From contig NZ_CP093379.1 in the NCBI RefSeq assembly GCF_022655595.1, forward strand, positions 2,476,501-2,540,500: 64,000 nucleotides of DNA, given 5' to 3'. Of the stretch, positions 7,927 to 16,396 are shown in pieces. Source of the stretch: Ignatzschineria rhizosphaerae. Its GTDB lineage: Bacteria; Pseudomonadota; Gammaproteobacteria; Cardiobacteriales; Wohlfahrtiimonadaceae. Positions within the stretch are counted from its first letter, which is position 1. Every line of letters starts with the position of its first letter. Both the position numbers and the translations under genes were made by a program. The notes beneath the pieces are model-generated. The model worked only from the letters and a program-made list of their open reading frames with translations, was not told the DNA's origin and did no database searches.

Positions 7927-9219
7927 ATGCCTGTTTCCTCTGCTAACAACACTCAACACTTTGATACCATTATTATTGGTGCCGGCGCGGCGGGTTTGAT
8001 GGCGGCAAGCAAAATAGGTCAGTCTGGCTTATCGGTATTACTACTGGATCATGCCAGCAAAATTGGAGAAAAAATTAGAATTGCCGGCGGCGGTTTTTGT
8101 AACTTCACCAATACCCATATTGATGGCTTTGATGCATCTTCTTATTATGTTTCTGAGAACCCCAAGTTTGTCCGTTACGCATTATCCAACTACACGGCAG
8201 AAGACTTCATTTCACTCGTCAAAAAATATCAGATCCCCTTTACCGAAAAACATCGAGGACAACTTTTTTGTGATCGTGTACAAAAAGCATCATCTAAAGA
8301 TATTATTGAGATGCTCCTAAAAGAGTGTCAATTAGGGCAAGTCAATTTAAAGAAGGAAACAACGGTGGAAGCCATTACCAAGACGGCCTCCCATTTCTCT
8401 ATCAACTCAAGTTTAGGATGTTTCACGTGTAACCATTTGATTATTGCCACAGGAGGACTTGCTATCCCTAAAATTGGTGCTACCGATTTTGGCTATCAAG
8501 TAGCAAAACAATTTGGGCATACGATTATTCCCACAAGACCTGCGTTAGTTGCACTTCATTTTGATTTTTGGGAACAAGAAGGATTTACTGAACTTGCTGG
8601 GATCTCATTGCCAGTTGAGATCTCTACTAACTTTAGTAAAAAACCTAAAGATCGTATCACCTTCGATGAAGACCTCCTTTTTCGACATAAAGGTTTATCA
8701 GGCCCTGGTGTGTTACAGATCTCTAGTTACTGGGTACCAGGAAAAACTATCACCATCAATTTTGCCCCCAAAGTTGATATCCAAACAGCGTTAATTACGC
8801 TCAAAACAGAGGTTAAATATCACCTTGAAAGAGCTATTAGCGAATTAGTGCCAGCAATCCCAAAACGCTTTATCCAGTTTTGGTTAAATCGCGCACCTTT
8901 TTGCGAATATCTTGCAACGCCCTTGCCGGAAATTCCCCATAAAATATTAGAACAATTAGGCTCAAGCCTTAACGCATGGACTATCTCACCAAATGGAACA
9001 GATGGACACAAAACCGCTGAAGCTACGAGAGGTGGCGTTAATACCAAAGAGCTCAATACCAAAACAATGGAGAGTAAACTCACAGAAAACCTCTATTTTA
9101 TTGGTGAGGTTGTAGATATTGTTGGCTGGCTTGGCGGCTATAATTTTCAGTGGGCATGGGGATCTGCCGTTTGCGCAGCAAATGCAATTCAAGAAAAAGA
9201 TCCTCATCTTTCAAAATAG
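7927..9219 (+). CDS. YhiN/HI0933-family FAD-dependent oxidoreductase
   Basis: A 430-residue flavoprotein of the HI0933-like family (E. coli YhiN), annotated in various genomes as NAD(P)/FAD-dependent oxidoreductase or aminoacetone oxidase. The N-terminal dinucleotide-binding fold is clear: TIIIGAGAAGLMAAS at residues 13-27, followed by the family signature KIRIAGGGFCNFTN. The C-terminal signature GEVVDIVGWLGGYNFQWAWGSG-like block is present, ending in the second FAD contact. Cytosolic; the physiological substrate of the family is unsettled. The start follows a weak AAAAGAT ribosome site. A parS-like 16-mer lies inside the gene at 8419-8434. Confidence 0.88.
   Translation: MPVSSANNTQHFDTIIIGAGAAGLMAASKIGQSGLSVLLLDHASKIGEKIRIAGGGFCNFTNTHIDGFDASSYYVSENPKFVRYALSNYTAEDFISLVKKYQIPFTEKHRGQLFCDRVQKASSKDIIEMLLKECQLGQVNLKKETTVEAITKTASHFSINSSLGCFTCNHLIIATGGLAIPKIGATDFGYQVAKQFGHTIIPTRPALVALHFDFWEQEGFTELAGISLPVEISTNFSKKPKDRITFDEDLLFRHKGLSGPGVLQISSYWVPGKTITINFAPKVDIQTALITLKTEVKYHLERAISELVPAIPKRFIQFWLNRAPFCEYLATPLPEIPHKILEQLGSSLNAWTISPNGTDGHKTAEATRGGVNTKELNTKTMESKLTENLYFIGEVVDIVGWLGGYNFQWAWGSAVCAANAIQEKDPHLSK
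8419..8434. other. parS-like site inside the flavoprotein gene
   Basis: TGTTTCACGTGTAACC matches the ParB-binding consensus TGTTNCACGTGNAACA at all fixed positions except the last base, including the full CACGTG core. It sits in frame within coding DNA, as many chromosomal parS sites do. Confidence 0.55.
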
Positions 9220-9320
9220 ATAGATATTCCGTAATAGTATCTACCTGACATTATTCCAAGGGCCCTTTGGGCTTATAAAAAAACAAAACCAATGCTTTAA
9301 TGACGCATTTTTTCTAAATG

Positions 9321-9342
9321 CTTATAATAGAGTTATTATAAG
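9321..9342. promoter_or_regulatory. Dyad in the cvfB promoter region
   Basis: CTTATAATA, GAGT, TATTATAAG form a perfect 9-bp inverted repeat about 95 bases before the cvfB start. It contains TATAAT in the forward direction and ATTATA in the other, so it could be overlapping divergent -10 elements or an operator. Confidence 0.35.
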
Positions 9343-9436
9343 GTGCTTATTGAAACAGTGATGATCTCTTCATGCTCTCACTGACTAATCAATACGCCAT
9401 TTGATTCAATATTTATGACGAGATTTAAAAGGCCTT

Positions 9437-10291
9437 ATGTCTTACTACAATGAAAATGATCCCAAAATTGGGCAGATGAATCGCTTAACGATTATCCAAA
9501 AAACAAAGATGGGACTCATTTTAGAAGGCGATGTTCTTCTGCCACATCGTGAGATTCCTAAAGACCAACCGACCGCTGTCGGTAAATGGTTAGATGTGTT
9601 TGTCTATTTAGATAATCACAACCACTTAATTGCCTCTCCCAAAAAACCTTATACCGAAGTTGGTAAATTTGCCGATTTACAGGTGGTGGAAATCAATGAT
9701 ATCGGTATTTTCTTTGATTGGGGCTTATCTAAAGATCTGCTATTACCCTTTAGCGAAGAAGTTGGCTCAGTCAATGCCGGTGACTTTGCTATTGTTTATA
9801 CCTATATTGATGAAGTTTCAGAGCGTATTACGGCAAGTATGAAGCTTGAAAAATTCCTTGATCAAGCTCCTCATCACTACACCGAGGGAGATCCTGTACA
9901 ACTCATTGTTGAGAGCAAAACAGATCTTGGCGTAAAAGTCATTGTCGATCATCAATTCTGGGGCTTAATGTATCACAGTGATGTCATCAGTGAACTTGAA
10001 GTGGGCGATGAAATCCTTGGCTACGTTAAACATGTTCGTGAAGATGGAAAAATAGATATCGCTGAGCAACCTATCATCAATACGCCAGAAGCTCGTGAAA
10101 CATTAGAAGATGCGATTATGCGCAAAATCAGTGAGTATGGTGGTTCTATGCCAATTAGTGATAAAAGCTCACCTGATCTGATTCATAAGCATTTTGGCGT
10201 GAGTAAAGCGGCATTTAAACGCGCTTTAGGAAATCTTTATAAAGATCGTAAAGTGATTATTAAACCTGATCAAGTGATCAAAAATCTTTAA
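9437..10291 (+). CDS. cvfB: CvfB-type S1 RNA-binding protein
   Basis: Cytosolic RNA-binding protein of the CvfB/YitL family, 284 residues. The usual plan is visible: S1-like beta-barrels in the first two thirds (FADLQVVEINDIGIFFDWGLSKDLLLP at about 75-100 is the first clear S1 turn, and GVKVIVDHQFWGLMYHSD another), then a C-terminal winged helix (residues about 225-284, FGVSKAAFKRALGNLYKDRK). Staphylococcal CvfB affects virulence gene expression; the role in gammaproteobacteria is poorly defined. An AAAAGG ribosome site precedes the ATG. pnuC follows after 22 bases, suggesting co-transcription. Confidence 0.88.
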   Translation: MSYYNENDPKIGQMNRLTIIQKTKMGLILEGDVLLPHREIPKDQPTAVGKWLDVFVYLDNHNHLIASPKKPYTEVGKFADLQVVEINDIGIFFDWGLSKDLLLPFSEEVGSVNAGDFAIVYTYIDEVSERITASMKLEKFLDQAPHHYTEGDPVQLIVESKTDLGVKVIVDHQFWGLMYHSDVISELEVGDEILGYVKHVREDGKIDIAEQPIINTPEARETLEDAIMRKISEYGGSMPISDKSSPDLIHKHFGVSKAAFKRALGNLYKDRKVIIKPDQVIKNL

Positions 10292-10313
10292 ACCATATAG
10301 TCTTACAATCTAA

Positions 10314-10940
10314 ATGGAAACGATTTTAGAAGTTTTACAAACAGATTATTTAGGGCTCCTTGCAACAGCAATTGGGCTCATTTATCTCTACCTTGAGTTT
10401 AAAGCAAAAAAGAGTATGTGGATTGCCAGCATCATCATGGCAATCCTCTATATCTATATTTTCTTTAAGAGTGAGTTTTATGCCATGAGCTTAATCTATG
10501 GCTATTTCTTCATTATCTCCATTTGGGGCTGGCATAAGTGGCACCAAAAACAGCTTTCACCGGCAGGCTTAGATGCCTCCCAAAAAAGCACCATCCCCCT
10601 TGAGCGAATGCCTCAAAAAGCGATCACGACAATTATTAGCTATCTCATCATCTCCTCACTAATCATTGCCGGCTTACTCTATCTGCTTACCGACACCTCA
10701 TGGACTATTCTCCTTAGCGACACCTTCGCAACAAGCCTTAATGTCGTTGCGATATGGATGGCAACACGAAGATGGGCTGAGCAATGGAGCTTACTAATTC
10801 CGGCAAATCTTCTCACGGGTATCATGCTCTTTATTCAAGCGCAATATCCCTCAAGTATCATGTTTATGATCTATTTTATTGTCTCAATCTTTGGCTTATT
10901 TCATTGGATCAAGCTTGCTGATCTCTCTTATGATAAATAA
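10314..10940 (+). CDS. pnuC: PnuC nicotinamide riboside transporter
   Basis: Inner-membrane facilitator for nicotinamide riboside, 208 residues with about seven hydrophobic helices. The family motif is visible as YGYFFIISIWGWHKWHQK, and the second repeat carries DTFATSLNVVAIWMATRRWAEQW and the pore region WSLLIPANLLTGIMLF. Uptake would feed NAD salvage alongside the nicotinamidase-like enzyme upstream. It probably shares a transcript with cvfB; the ribosome site is weak. A hairpin containing a parS-like sequence follows the stop. Confidence 0.92.
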   Translation: METILEVLQTDYLGLLATAIGLIYLYLEFKAKKSMWIASIIMAILYIYIFFKSEFYAMSLIYGYFFIISIWGWHKWHQKQLSPAGLDASQKSTIPLERMPQKAITTIISYLIISSLIIAGLLYLLTDTSWTILLSDTFATSLNVVAIWMATRRWAEQWSLLIPANLLTGIMLFIQAQYPSSIMFMIYFIVSIFGLFHWIKLADLSYDK

Positions 10941-10964
10941 AAATGTTTCATGTGGAACATTTTA
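10940..10964. terminator. Hairpin after pnuC, overlapping a parS-like 16-mer
   Basis: AAAATGTT and AACATTTT form a stem that could end pnuC and, on the other strand, the symporter gene. The central 10944-10959 sequence TGTTTCATGTGGAACA differs from the parS consensus by one base in the core (CATGTG instead of CACGTG). It may be both, or simply a terminator. Confidence 0.4.
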
Positions 10965-11001
10965 AAGAAAATATCAATCCTCTATAGATATAACCTTACT
11001 C

Positions 11002-12447
11002 TTAACGTGGCATTGCTTTAAAATAGGCATCTTCTCGTGTCTTTTCTTTTAAGCTATCGGGCTTCTCCCAACAATCAGCACCTTCTAATCCTGGGATGTC
11101 TTCAGCATAAAAATAAGGGACTTTACCTATTTTTTTCTGCTGTAAATAGTTATCCCATACTTTAAAGGCTGTCCCGCTTAAAAGAAATATCACCACTAAA
11201 TTAATAATCGTCATACTGCCAACAAAGAAGGTGACGATATTCCATAACTCATCAATATTGACAAAAGCGCCTAAGATTAACATCCCTAACACCGCAAAAC
11301 GATAAGTTATTAATACTCCTTTGCGTTCGCTTAAATAAGTGATGTTTGTTTCACCATAATAGTAATTCCCCACGATTGCAGTAAAAGAGGTTAAGAGCAA
11401 AATCGTTGAGACATAATAGGGTGCAAAGCCTCCTAAGTAATGGGTAATAGAAGCTTGTACTAATAAAATACCATTAGGAATTCCATGCCCATAAACCCCC
11501 GACATTAAGATAATAAATGCCGTACTACCATTAATAAAGACAGTATCAACAAAAACACCTAAGCTCTGTAAAAGTCCCTGCTTTGCAGGATGTCTTGTAT
11601 TTGCCGTCGATCCTGCAAGAGTAGCACTTCCCATTCCTGTTCCGTTAAAGAGTAAGCCTCGTTTAACCCCTTGCACCATCGCCGATGCAATCGCCCCTAC
11701 CATCATCTCTTTACCACCAAAAGCATTACTGATAATCAGCTTTAATACTGCCGGAAGTGCTGAGATATGCATTATTGATATCCCTAAAATGAGTAATAGA
11801 TAAATCAATAAAGCTAAAGGCACAATAATCTCGGTAATATGTGAAACGCGTCTTAATCCTCCCGTAATCGCAACCGCAGTGATGACTAGTAGCACGAATA
11901 AAACGCCATAATTAGACTCTACAGAATAGGTCATACTGACCATATCTAAAATCGTACTCGATTGGACAACATTAAATAAAAGCCCAAAAACAAAGACAAA
12001 AACAATGGCAAATAATGCCCCTAGCTTCGGTGACTTTAATCCTTTAGCAATATAGTAAGCAGGCCCACCATGATAGAGATCGCCCCGTTTAACTTTATAA
12101 ACCTGCGCTAAGATATTCTCGATAAAGGCAAGCGCCATACTTAAAAAGGCCACAACCCACATCCAAAAAATAGCGCCCGGGCCCCCTAAGCTAATCGCAA
12201 AGGTTACTCCGATAATATTACCTGCACCAATACGTCCTGCCATACTTAAACTAAAAGCTTGTAAAGGCGTTATTCCGACACTATTTTTCGTTTTCTCAAA
12301 TAACGAACTCCATGTCTCTTTTAAGAAGCGTAATTGTACAAATCCTGTTTTATAAGTGAGATAACCACTTAATATAAAAAAGAGCGGCGCAAGTATATAT
12401 AACCATATCAGATCTCCTATTAAGAAATGAAATAACTCTTTTACCAT
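11002..12447 (-). CDS. AGCS-family alanine/glycine:sodium symporter
   Basis: Inner-membrane sodium-coupled importer of alanine or glycine, 481 residues with about ten to eleven hydrophobic helices. Family motifs: FSLSMAGRIGAGNIIGVTFAIS, GGPGAIFWMWVVAFL, and GVKRGLLFNGTGMGSA, with HPAKQGLLQSLGVFVDT further on. It stands alone on the minus strand and ends convergent with pnuC. An ATG with GGGGTCA upstream is a plausible start. Fits with the other amino-acid and peptide importers of this window. Confidence 0.9.
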   Translation of the reverse strand: MVKELFHFLIGDLIWLYILAPLFFILSGYLTYKTGFVQLRFLKETWSSLFEKTKNSVGITPLQAFSLSMAGRIGAGNIIGVTFAISLGGPGAIFWMWVVAFLSMALAFIENILAQVYKVKRGDLYHGGPAYYIAKGLKSPKLGALFAIVFVFVFGLLFNVVQSSTILDMVSMTYSVESNYGVLFVLLVITAVAITGGLRRVSHITEIIVPLALLIYLLLILGISIMHISALPAVLKLIISNAFGGKEMMVGAIASAMVQGVKRGLLFNGTGMGSATLAGSTANTRHPAKQGLLQSLGVFVDTVFINGSTAFIILMSGVYGHGIPNGILLVQASITHYLGGFAPYYVSTILLLTSFTAIVGNYYYGETNITYLSERKGVLITYRFAVLGMLILGAFVNIDELWNIVTFFVGSMTIINLVVIFLLSGTAFKVWDNYLQQKKIGKVPYFYAEDIPGLEGADCWEKPDSLKEKTREDAYFKAMPR

Positions 12448-12595
12448 ACGATGACCCCTTCAACTTTTGATTCACTAACAATTACTAATTCAGATAGTTC
12501 ATGATAAATAAATATTTGTAAATAAACTTAAAGATAAATCTTTACATGAAAATATACTTATTACCCTCTTCTGATAATGCTCGAATATAACGGGA

Positions 12596-13042
12596 CTAAG
12601 CATTATATTTTAAAACTGAATCCATCTTTGGTGAAACCTCAATGGTTGCAGCAACAGGGCAATGGCTCTCGACAAAAGCAATTAATTGCTCAATCTCTTC
12701 CTTTGCCGCGATACTATTGATATGGTAAATCGTTCTAATGGCGCTAAAACCAATAGGGATATTAGGATCCCCCATATAGCCGGCTGAATCAAAATCTCCC
12801 TCTACCTCAATTTCACATTTGGTATAAGCAATCTTTAACTTCTTTGCAGCGCTCTTAAAAACAATACTTTTACATCCGCCCATTGCCCCTAATAGAAGCT
12901 CCATCGGGGTCATACCTACATTATCTCCAATAGGTGCAGGCTCATCGGCCATCACTTGATGCTCTCTTGCCTTTATCGCAATTTGATAATTTTCATGAAC
13001 TGCTGATGTTGCTTTATAAACCTTTTTTGTTTCAATTGCCAT
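12596..13042 (-). CDS. OsmC/YhfA-family protein
   Basis: A 148-residue OsmC-like protein. The two family cysteines are at C57 (AMGGCKSI) and C128 (ESHCPVA), with GMTPMELLLGAMGGC as the signature. Classical OsmC and Ohr use these cysteines to reduce organic hydroperoxides; the YhfA subgroup, which this resembles more in length and in the SHCPVA ending, has no established substrate. Monocistronic and cytosolic. The ribosome site is weak. Confidence 0.85.
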   Translation of the reverse strand: MAIETKKVYKATSAVHENYQIAIKAREHQVMADEPAPIGDNVGMTPMELLLGAMGGCKSIVFKSAAKKLKIAYTKCEIEVEGDFDSAGYMGDPNIPIGFSAIRTIYHINSIAAKEEIEQLIAFVESHCPVAATIEVSPKMDSVLKYNA

Positions 13043-13252
13043 AATGAGCTATTTTCCTAAATTGATGAAAAGCCAAGAGAATAAAATGTGACCTTAATTG
13101 ATCTTTACATTATGCGATGATTTCATTTGTAAAGCTAATCCAAACCATCTTCGACCCTTTTCTTTGACAAATTTCTCACCCCTACGATAAGATTACAGTA
13201 GTAACAATATCTTAAAGCTTGTCATCACTATTTATTGGGGACCTATTTTACT

Positions 13253-13459
13253 ATGAAGCAACATCAATCCTCACGCCGAGATTTTTTAAAAAAAAGTGCG
13301 CTTTTATCACTAGGATCTCTATTTATTCCCCCGGCAATAGCGCAGCTCTATGAGACTAAAGAATCACCGATCACCGCAAAACATCTTCAACGACATCATC
13401 GCGCAGATATTCGAAGTGTGGATTTTGATTCTCATAATTTTATGCTCAATTTTAGATAA
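13253..13459 (+). CDS. Tiny protein with a twin-arginine signal, unknown function
   Basis: A 68-codon frame (MKQHQSSRRDFLKKSALLSL at its start) bearing a convincing Tat signal: the SRRDFLKK motif, a hydrophobic stretch, then FIPPAIA as a likely cleavage site. Only about 38 residues would remain mature, rich in His and Arg. The ATG at 13253 is preferred; a TTG at 13235 would extend it by six codons. A good terminator begins five bases after the stop, which argues for an intact short gene rather than a broken one, but a truncated remnant of a larger Tat substrate cannot be excluded. I do not recognise the family. Confidence 0.6.
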   Translation: MKQHQSSRRDFLKKSALLSLGSLFIPPAIAQLYETKESPITAKHLQRHHRADIRSVDFDSHNFMLNFR

Positions 13460-13463
13460 TAAA

Positions 13464-13487
13464 AAAGCCCGACTCTTGTCAGGCTTT
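13464..13487. terminator. Bidirectional terminator between the Tat gene and clpB
   Basis: AAAGCCCGAC, TCTT, GTCAGGCTTT: a 10-bp stem with one C-A mismatch, A-rich on one side and T-rich on the other. It sits between the convergent Tat-signal gene and clpB. Confidence 0.75.
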
Positions 13488-13560
13488 CATCTATTACACC
13501 TTAATGTTACTTGTTAACGTTAGTTTGTACCATTTTCTAGGTGTCTTCTTGAAGTCGCTA

Positions 13561-16173
13561 TTAATCGTGCTGATCTCCATCGATGATATCCATTGCTAGG
13601 TCACCATCAATGATCACAGTATCTCCAGCCTTAAACTCCCCACTTAAAAATGCTTTCGCAAGAGGATTCTCAAGGTGCGTTTGGATTGCACGTTTAAGTG
13701 GTCTTGCCCCAAAGACAGGGTCATAACCAATTTCACCAAGCTTATCTAAACCAGCTTCTGTGACAGTTAACATCACATCATGATCAAGTAAGCGTTTCAC
13801 CACACGATTGACTTGAAGCTGTGCAATTGAACGAATATGCTCTTTCGCAAGCGGGTGGAATACCACAATATCATCAATACGGTTAATAAACTCAGGGCGG
13901 AAATGTTCTCCCACAACGCCCATCACCGATTCACGCATCGCTAAATATTGATCTTTCTCACTTAGATCACTTAAGCGACTTGCTTGCTCTTGGATAAGGT
14001 GCGAGCCTAAGTTTGAGGTCATAATGATCACTGTGTTTTTAAAGTCAACCGTGCGACCTTGACCATCCGTTAAGCGGCCATCATCTAATACTTGCAATAA
14101 GATATTAAAGACATCTGGATGCGCTTTCTCTACCTCATCAAGCAAGATAACAGAATATGGACGGCGGCGAATGGCTTCTGTTAAGTAACCACCTTCTTCA
14201 TAACCCACATATCCTGGAGGCGCACCAATTAAACGCGCCACTGAGTGTTTTTCCATAAACTCAGACATATCGATACGAAGCATCGCATTCTCATCATCAA
14301 AGAGGAACGTTGCCAGCGTTTTCGTTAATTCTGTTTTACCAACACCGGTTGGGCCTAAGAAGAGGAATGAACCGATCGGGCGGTTTGGATCTGATAACCC
14401 AGCACGTGAACGGCGAACCGCATCAGAAACGGCTGTAATCGCTTCTTTCTGACCAATGACATTCTCTCCTAAAACTTCTTCCATACGAAGGAGTTTCTCA
14501 CGCTCACCTTCCATCATGCGGTTAACAGGAATACCAGTCCATTTAGAGACCACATCCGCAATCTCATTGCCAGTCACTTTCGTGCGCACTAAGCGATGTT
14601 CACGCTCTTCATGATTTTCAGCTTCTTGAGATTCCTTTAGCTGACGCTCAAGCTCAGGAATTTTCCCATACTGAAGCTCGCTCATTTTTGCTAAATCACC
14701 ACTTCGTTTTGCCGCTTCAAGCTCAGTTCTTGCTTGGTCGAGATCCTCTTTTAAAGAGGTCGCTCCTTGCATGAGGCTCTTTTCAATTTTCCAAACCTCT
14801 TCAAGATCTGCATACTCTTTCTCAAGTTTAGTAAGCTCTTCTTCTAAATTTACTAACCGTTTTTTAGAAGCATCATCAGTCTCTTTCTTAATCGCTTCCC
14901 GCTCAATTTTAAGCTGAATGATTCGGCGATCAAGTTTATCCATTGATTCAGGCTTTGAATCAATCTCCATACGAATCTGGCTTCCCGCTTCATCAATTAA
15001 GTCGATCGCTTTATCAGGTAACTGACGATCGGTAATATAACGATGAGATAAGGTTGCCGCAGCAACAATCGCAGGGTCTGTAATCTCTACCCCATGGTGA
15101 ATCTCATAACGCTCTTTAAGCCCACGCAAAATCGCAATAGTATCTTCCACCGTTGGCTCTTCTACCAAAACTTGTTGGAAGCGGCGCTCAAGTGCTGCAT
15201 CTTTCTCAATATATTCACGATACTCATTTAACGTTGTCGCGCCAATACAGTGAAGTTCACCACGAGAAAGCGCAGGTTTGAGTAAGTTACCGGCATCCAT
15301 TGCGCCATCTGTTTTACCAGCGCCCACCATCATATGAATCTCATCAATAAAGAGAATCACACGACCCTCTTCCTTCTCAAGCTCATTGATCACCGCTTTT
15401 AAACGCTCTTCAAATTCCCCACGGAATTTAGCGCCGGCAATTAGCGCCCCAAGATCAAGCGATAAAACACGTTTACCTTTCAATCCTTCCGGCACTTCAC
15501 CATTGACGATACGCTGCGCTAAGCCTTCTACAATCGCTGTTTTACCAACACCTGGTTCCCCAATTAATACCGGGTTATTTTTCGTACGGCGAGACAGCAC
15601 CTGAATTGCACGGCGAATCTCATCATCACGCCCAATCACAGGGTCAAGCTTTCCAAGCTCAGCACGCTCTGTTAAATCTACAGTATACTTATTGAGTGCT
15701 TCACGGTTACCTTCTGCATTTGGATCTTGCACGCTTTCACCCCCACGAATGGAATCAATGGCTCTGTTTAAAACATCTTTTGTAACGCCGGCACTTTTTA
15801 AAGTTTCAGCAAGCTGCTTGTTCTCATCTAAAATTCCTAAGATAAAAACTTCTGAAGAGAGATAGCCATCACCACGCTTATGCATCTCTTTTTCTGCCGC
15901 CACTAAAACTCGTTGTAAGTTTTGGCTAATATGGATATCGTTACTTCCCGAAATTTTTGGGAATTTCTCAATCGCTTCCCCTACTTTTTGATTTAATACC
16001 GCAATATTCGCGCGGCATTGACGAAAAAGAGGGAGGACCGAGCCCTCTTTCTGATTAAGCATCGTACTTAACACATGTTCAGGTTCGATATACTGGTTAT
16101 CATTAGTGAGCGCTAATGTTTGAGCGCCACTTAAAGCATTTAAAAATGCTTGTGTAAATTTATCTTGGTTCAT
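13561..16173 (-). CDS. clpB: ClpB disaggregase
   Basis: Hexameric AAA+ chaperone that threads proteins out of aggregates together with DnaK. From the ATG at 16173 the protein has 870 residues (E. coli 857). Order: Clp N domain (1 to about 145), AAA1 with Walker A GEPGVGKT at 205-212 and arginine-finger region ALERRFQ, the coiled-coil middle domain (about 400-525, with [19 protein letters not shown]), AAA2 with GPTGVGKTE near 605, and a C-terminal small domain. This start follows GGGAGAA and begins [10 protein letters not shown] as in the family; a 14-codon upstream extension is unlikely. A sigma-32 promoter lies 110 bases upstream. Confidence 0.97.
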   Translation of the reverse strand: MNQDKFTQAFLNALSGAQTLALTNDNQYIEPEHVLSTMLNQKEGSVLPLFRQCRANIAVLNQKVGEAIEKFPKISGSNDIHISQNLQRVLVAAEKEMHKRGDGYLSSEVFILGILDENKQLAETLKSAGVTKDVLNRAIDSIRGGESVQDPNAEGNREALNKYTVDLTERAELGKLDPVIGRDDEIRRAIQVLSRRTKNNPVLIGEPGVGKTAIVEGLAQRIVNGEVPEGLKGKRVLSLDLGALIAGAKFRGEFEERLKAVINELEKEEGRVILFIDEIHMMVGAGKTDGAMDAGNLLKPALSRGELHCIGATTLNEYREYIEKDAALERRFQQVLVEEPTVEDTIAILRGLKERYEIHHGVEITDPAIVAAATLSHRYITDRQLPDKAIDLIDEAGSQIRMEIDSKPESMDKLDRRIIQLKIEREAIKKETDDASKKRLVNLEEELTKLEKEYADLEEVWKIEKSLMQGATSLKEDLDQARTELEAAKRSGDLAKMSELQYGKIPELERQLKESQEAENHEEREHRLVRTKVTGNEIADVVSKWTGIPVNRMMEGEREKLLRMEEVLGENVIGQKEAITAVSDAVRRSRAGLSDPNRPIGSFLFLGPTGVGKTELTKTLATFLFDDENAMLRIDMSEFMEKHSVARLIGAPPGYVGYEEGGYLTEAIRRRPYSVILLDEVEKAHPDVFNILLQVLDDGRLTDGQGRTVDFKNTVIIMTSNLGSHLIQEQASRLSDLSEKDQYLAMRESVMGVVGEHFRPEFINRIDDIVVFHPLAKEHIRSIAQLQVNRVVKRLLDHDVMLTVTEAGLDKLGEIGYDPVFGARPLKRAIQTHLENPLAKAFLSGEFKAGDTVIIDGDLAMDIIDGDQHD

Positions 16174-16282
16174 CCGTAGATTCTCCCTTTCAATATTAAT
16201 CGTAGTTGGGTTCACATCTCTAAGCCTTATTATTTTCTACGCATCTTTCTTTAGAACTTAGATCATTCCCCTCACAACTACA

Positions 16283-16310
16283 AAATGGGGATTGCTTTTT
16301 GCTTTTCAAG
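16283..16310 (-). promoter_or_regulatory. Heat-shock (sigma-32) promoter of clpB
   Basis: On the minus strand CTTGAAA (16304-16310), a 13-base spacer and CCCCATTT (16283-16290) match the sigma-32 consensus CTTGAAA-N11-16-CCCCATNT. It reads into clpB, so clpB is predicted to belong to the RpoH regulon. Confidence 0.9.
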
Positions 16311-16326
16311 GATTTTTTTACAAAAA

Positions 16327-16362
16327 AAGACAATTAATAAGAATTAACCTATTAATTGTCTT
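16327..16362 (-). terminator. Terminator of the ankyrin gene
   Basis: AAGACAATTAATA and TATTAATTGTCTT are a perfect 13-bp stem with a 10-base loop. The A-run on the left is a U-tract on the minus strand. It lies between the ankyrin gene stop and the clpB promoter. Confidence 0.8.
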
Positions 16363-16396
16363 GATAAGATACTTATTTATGAGCAATAAAAATTTT

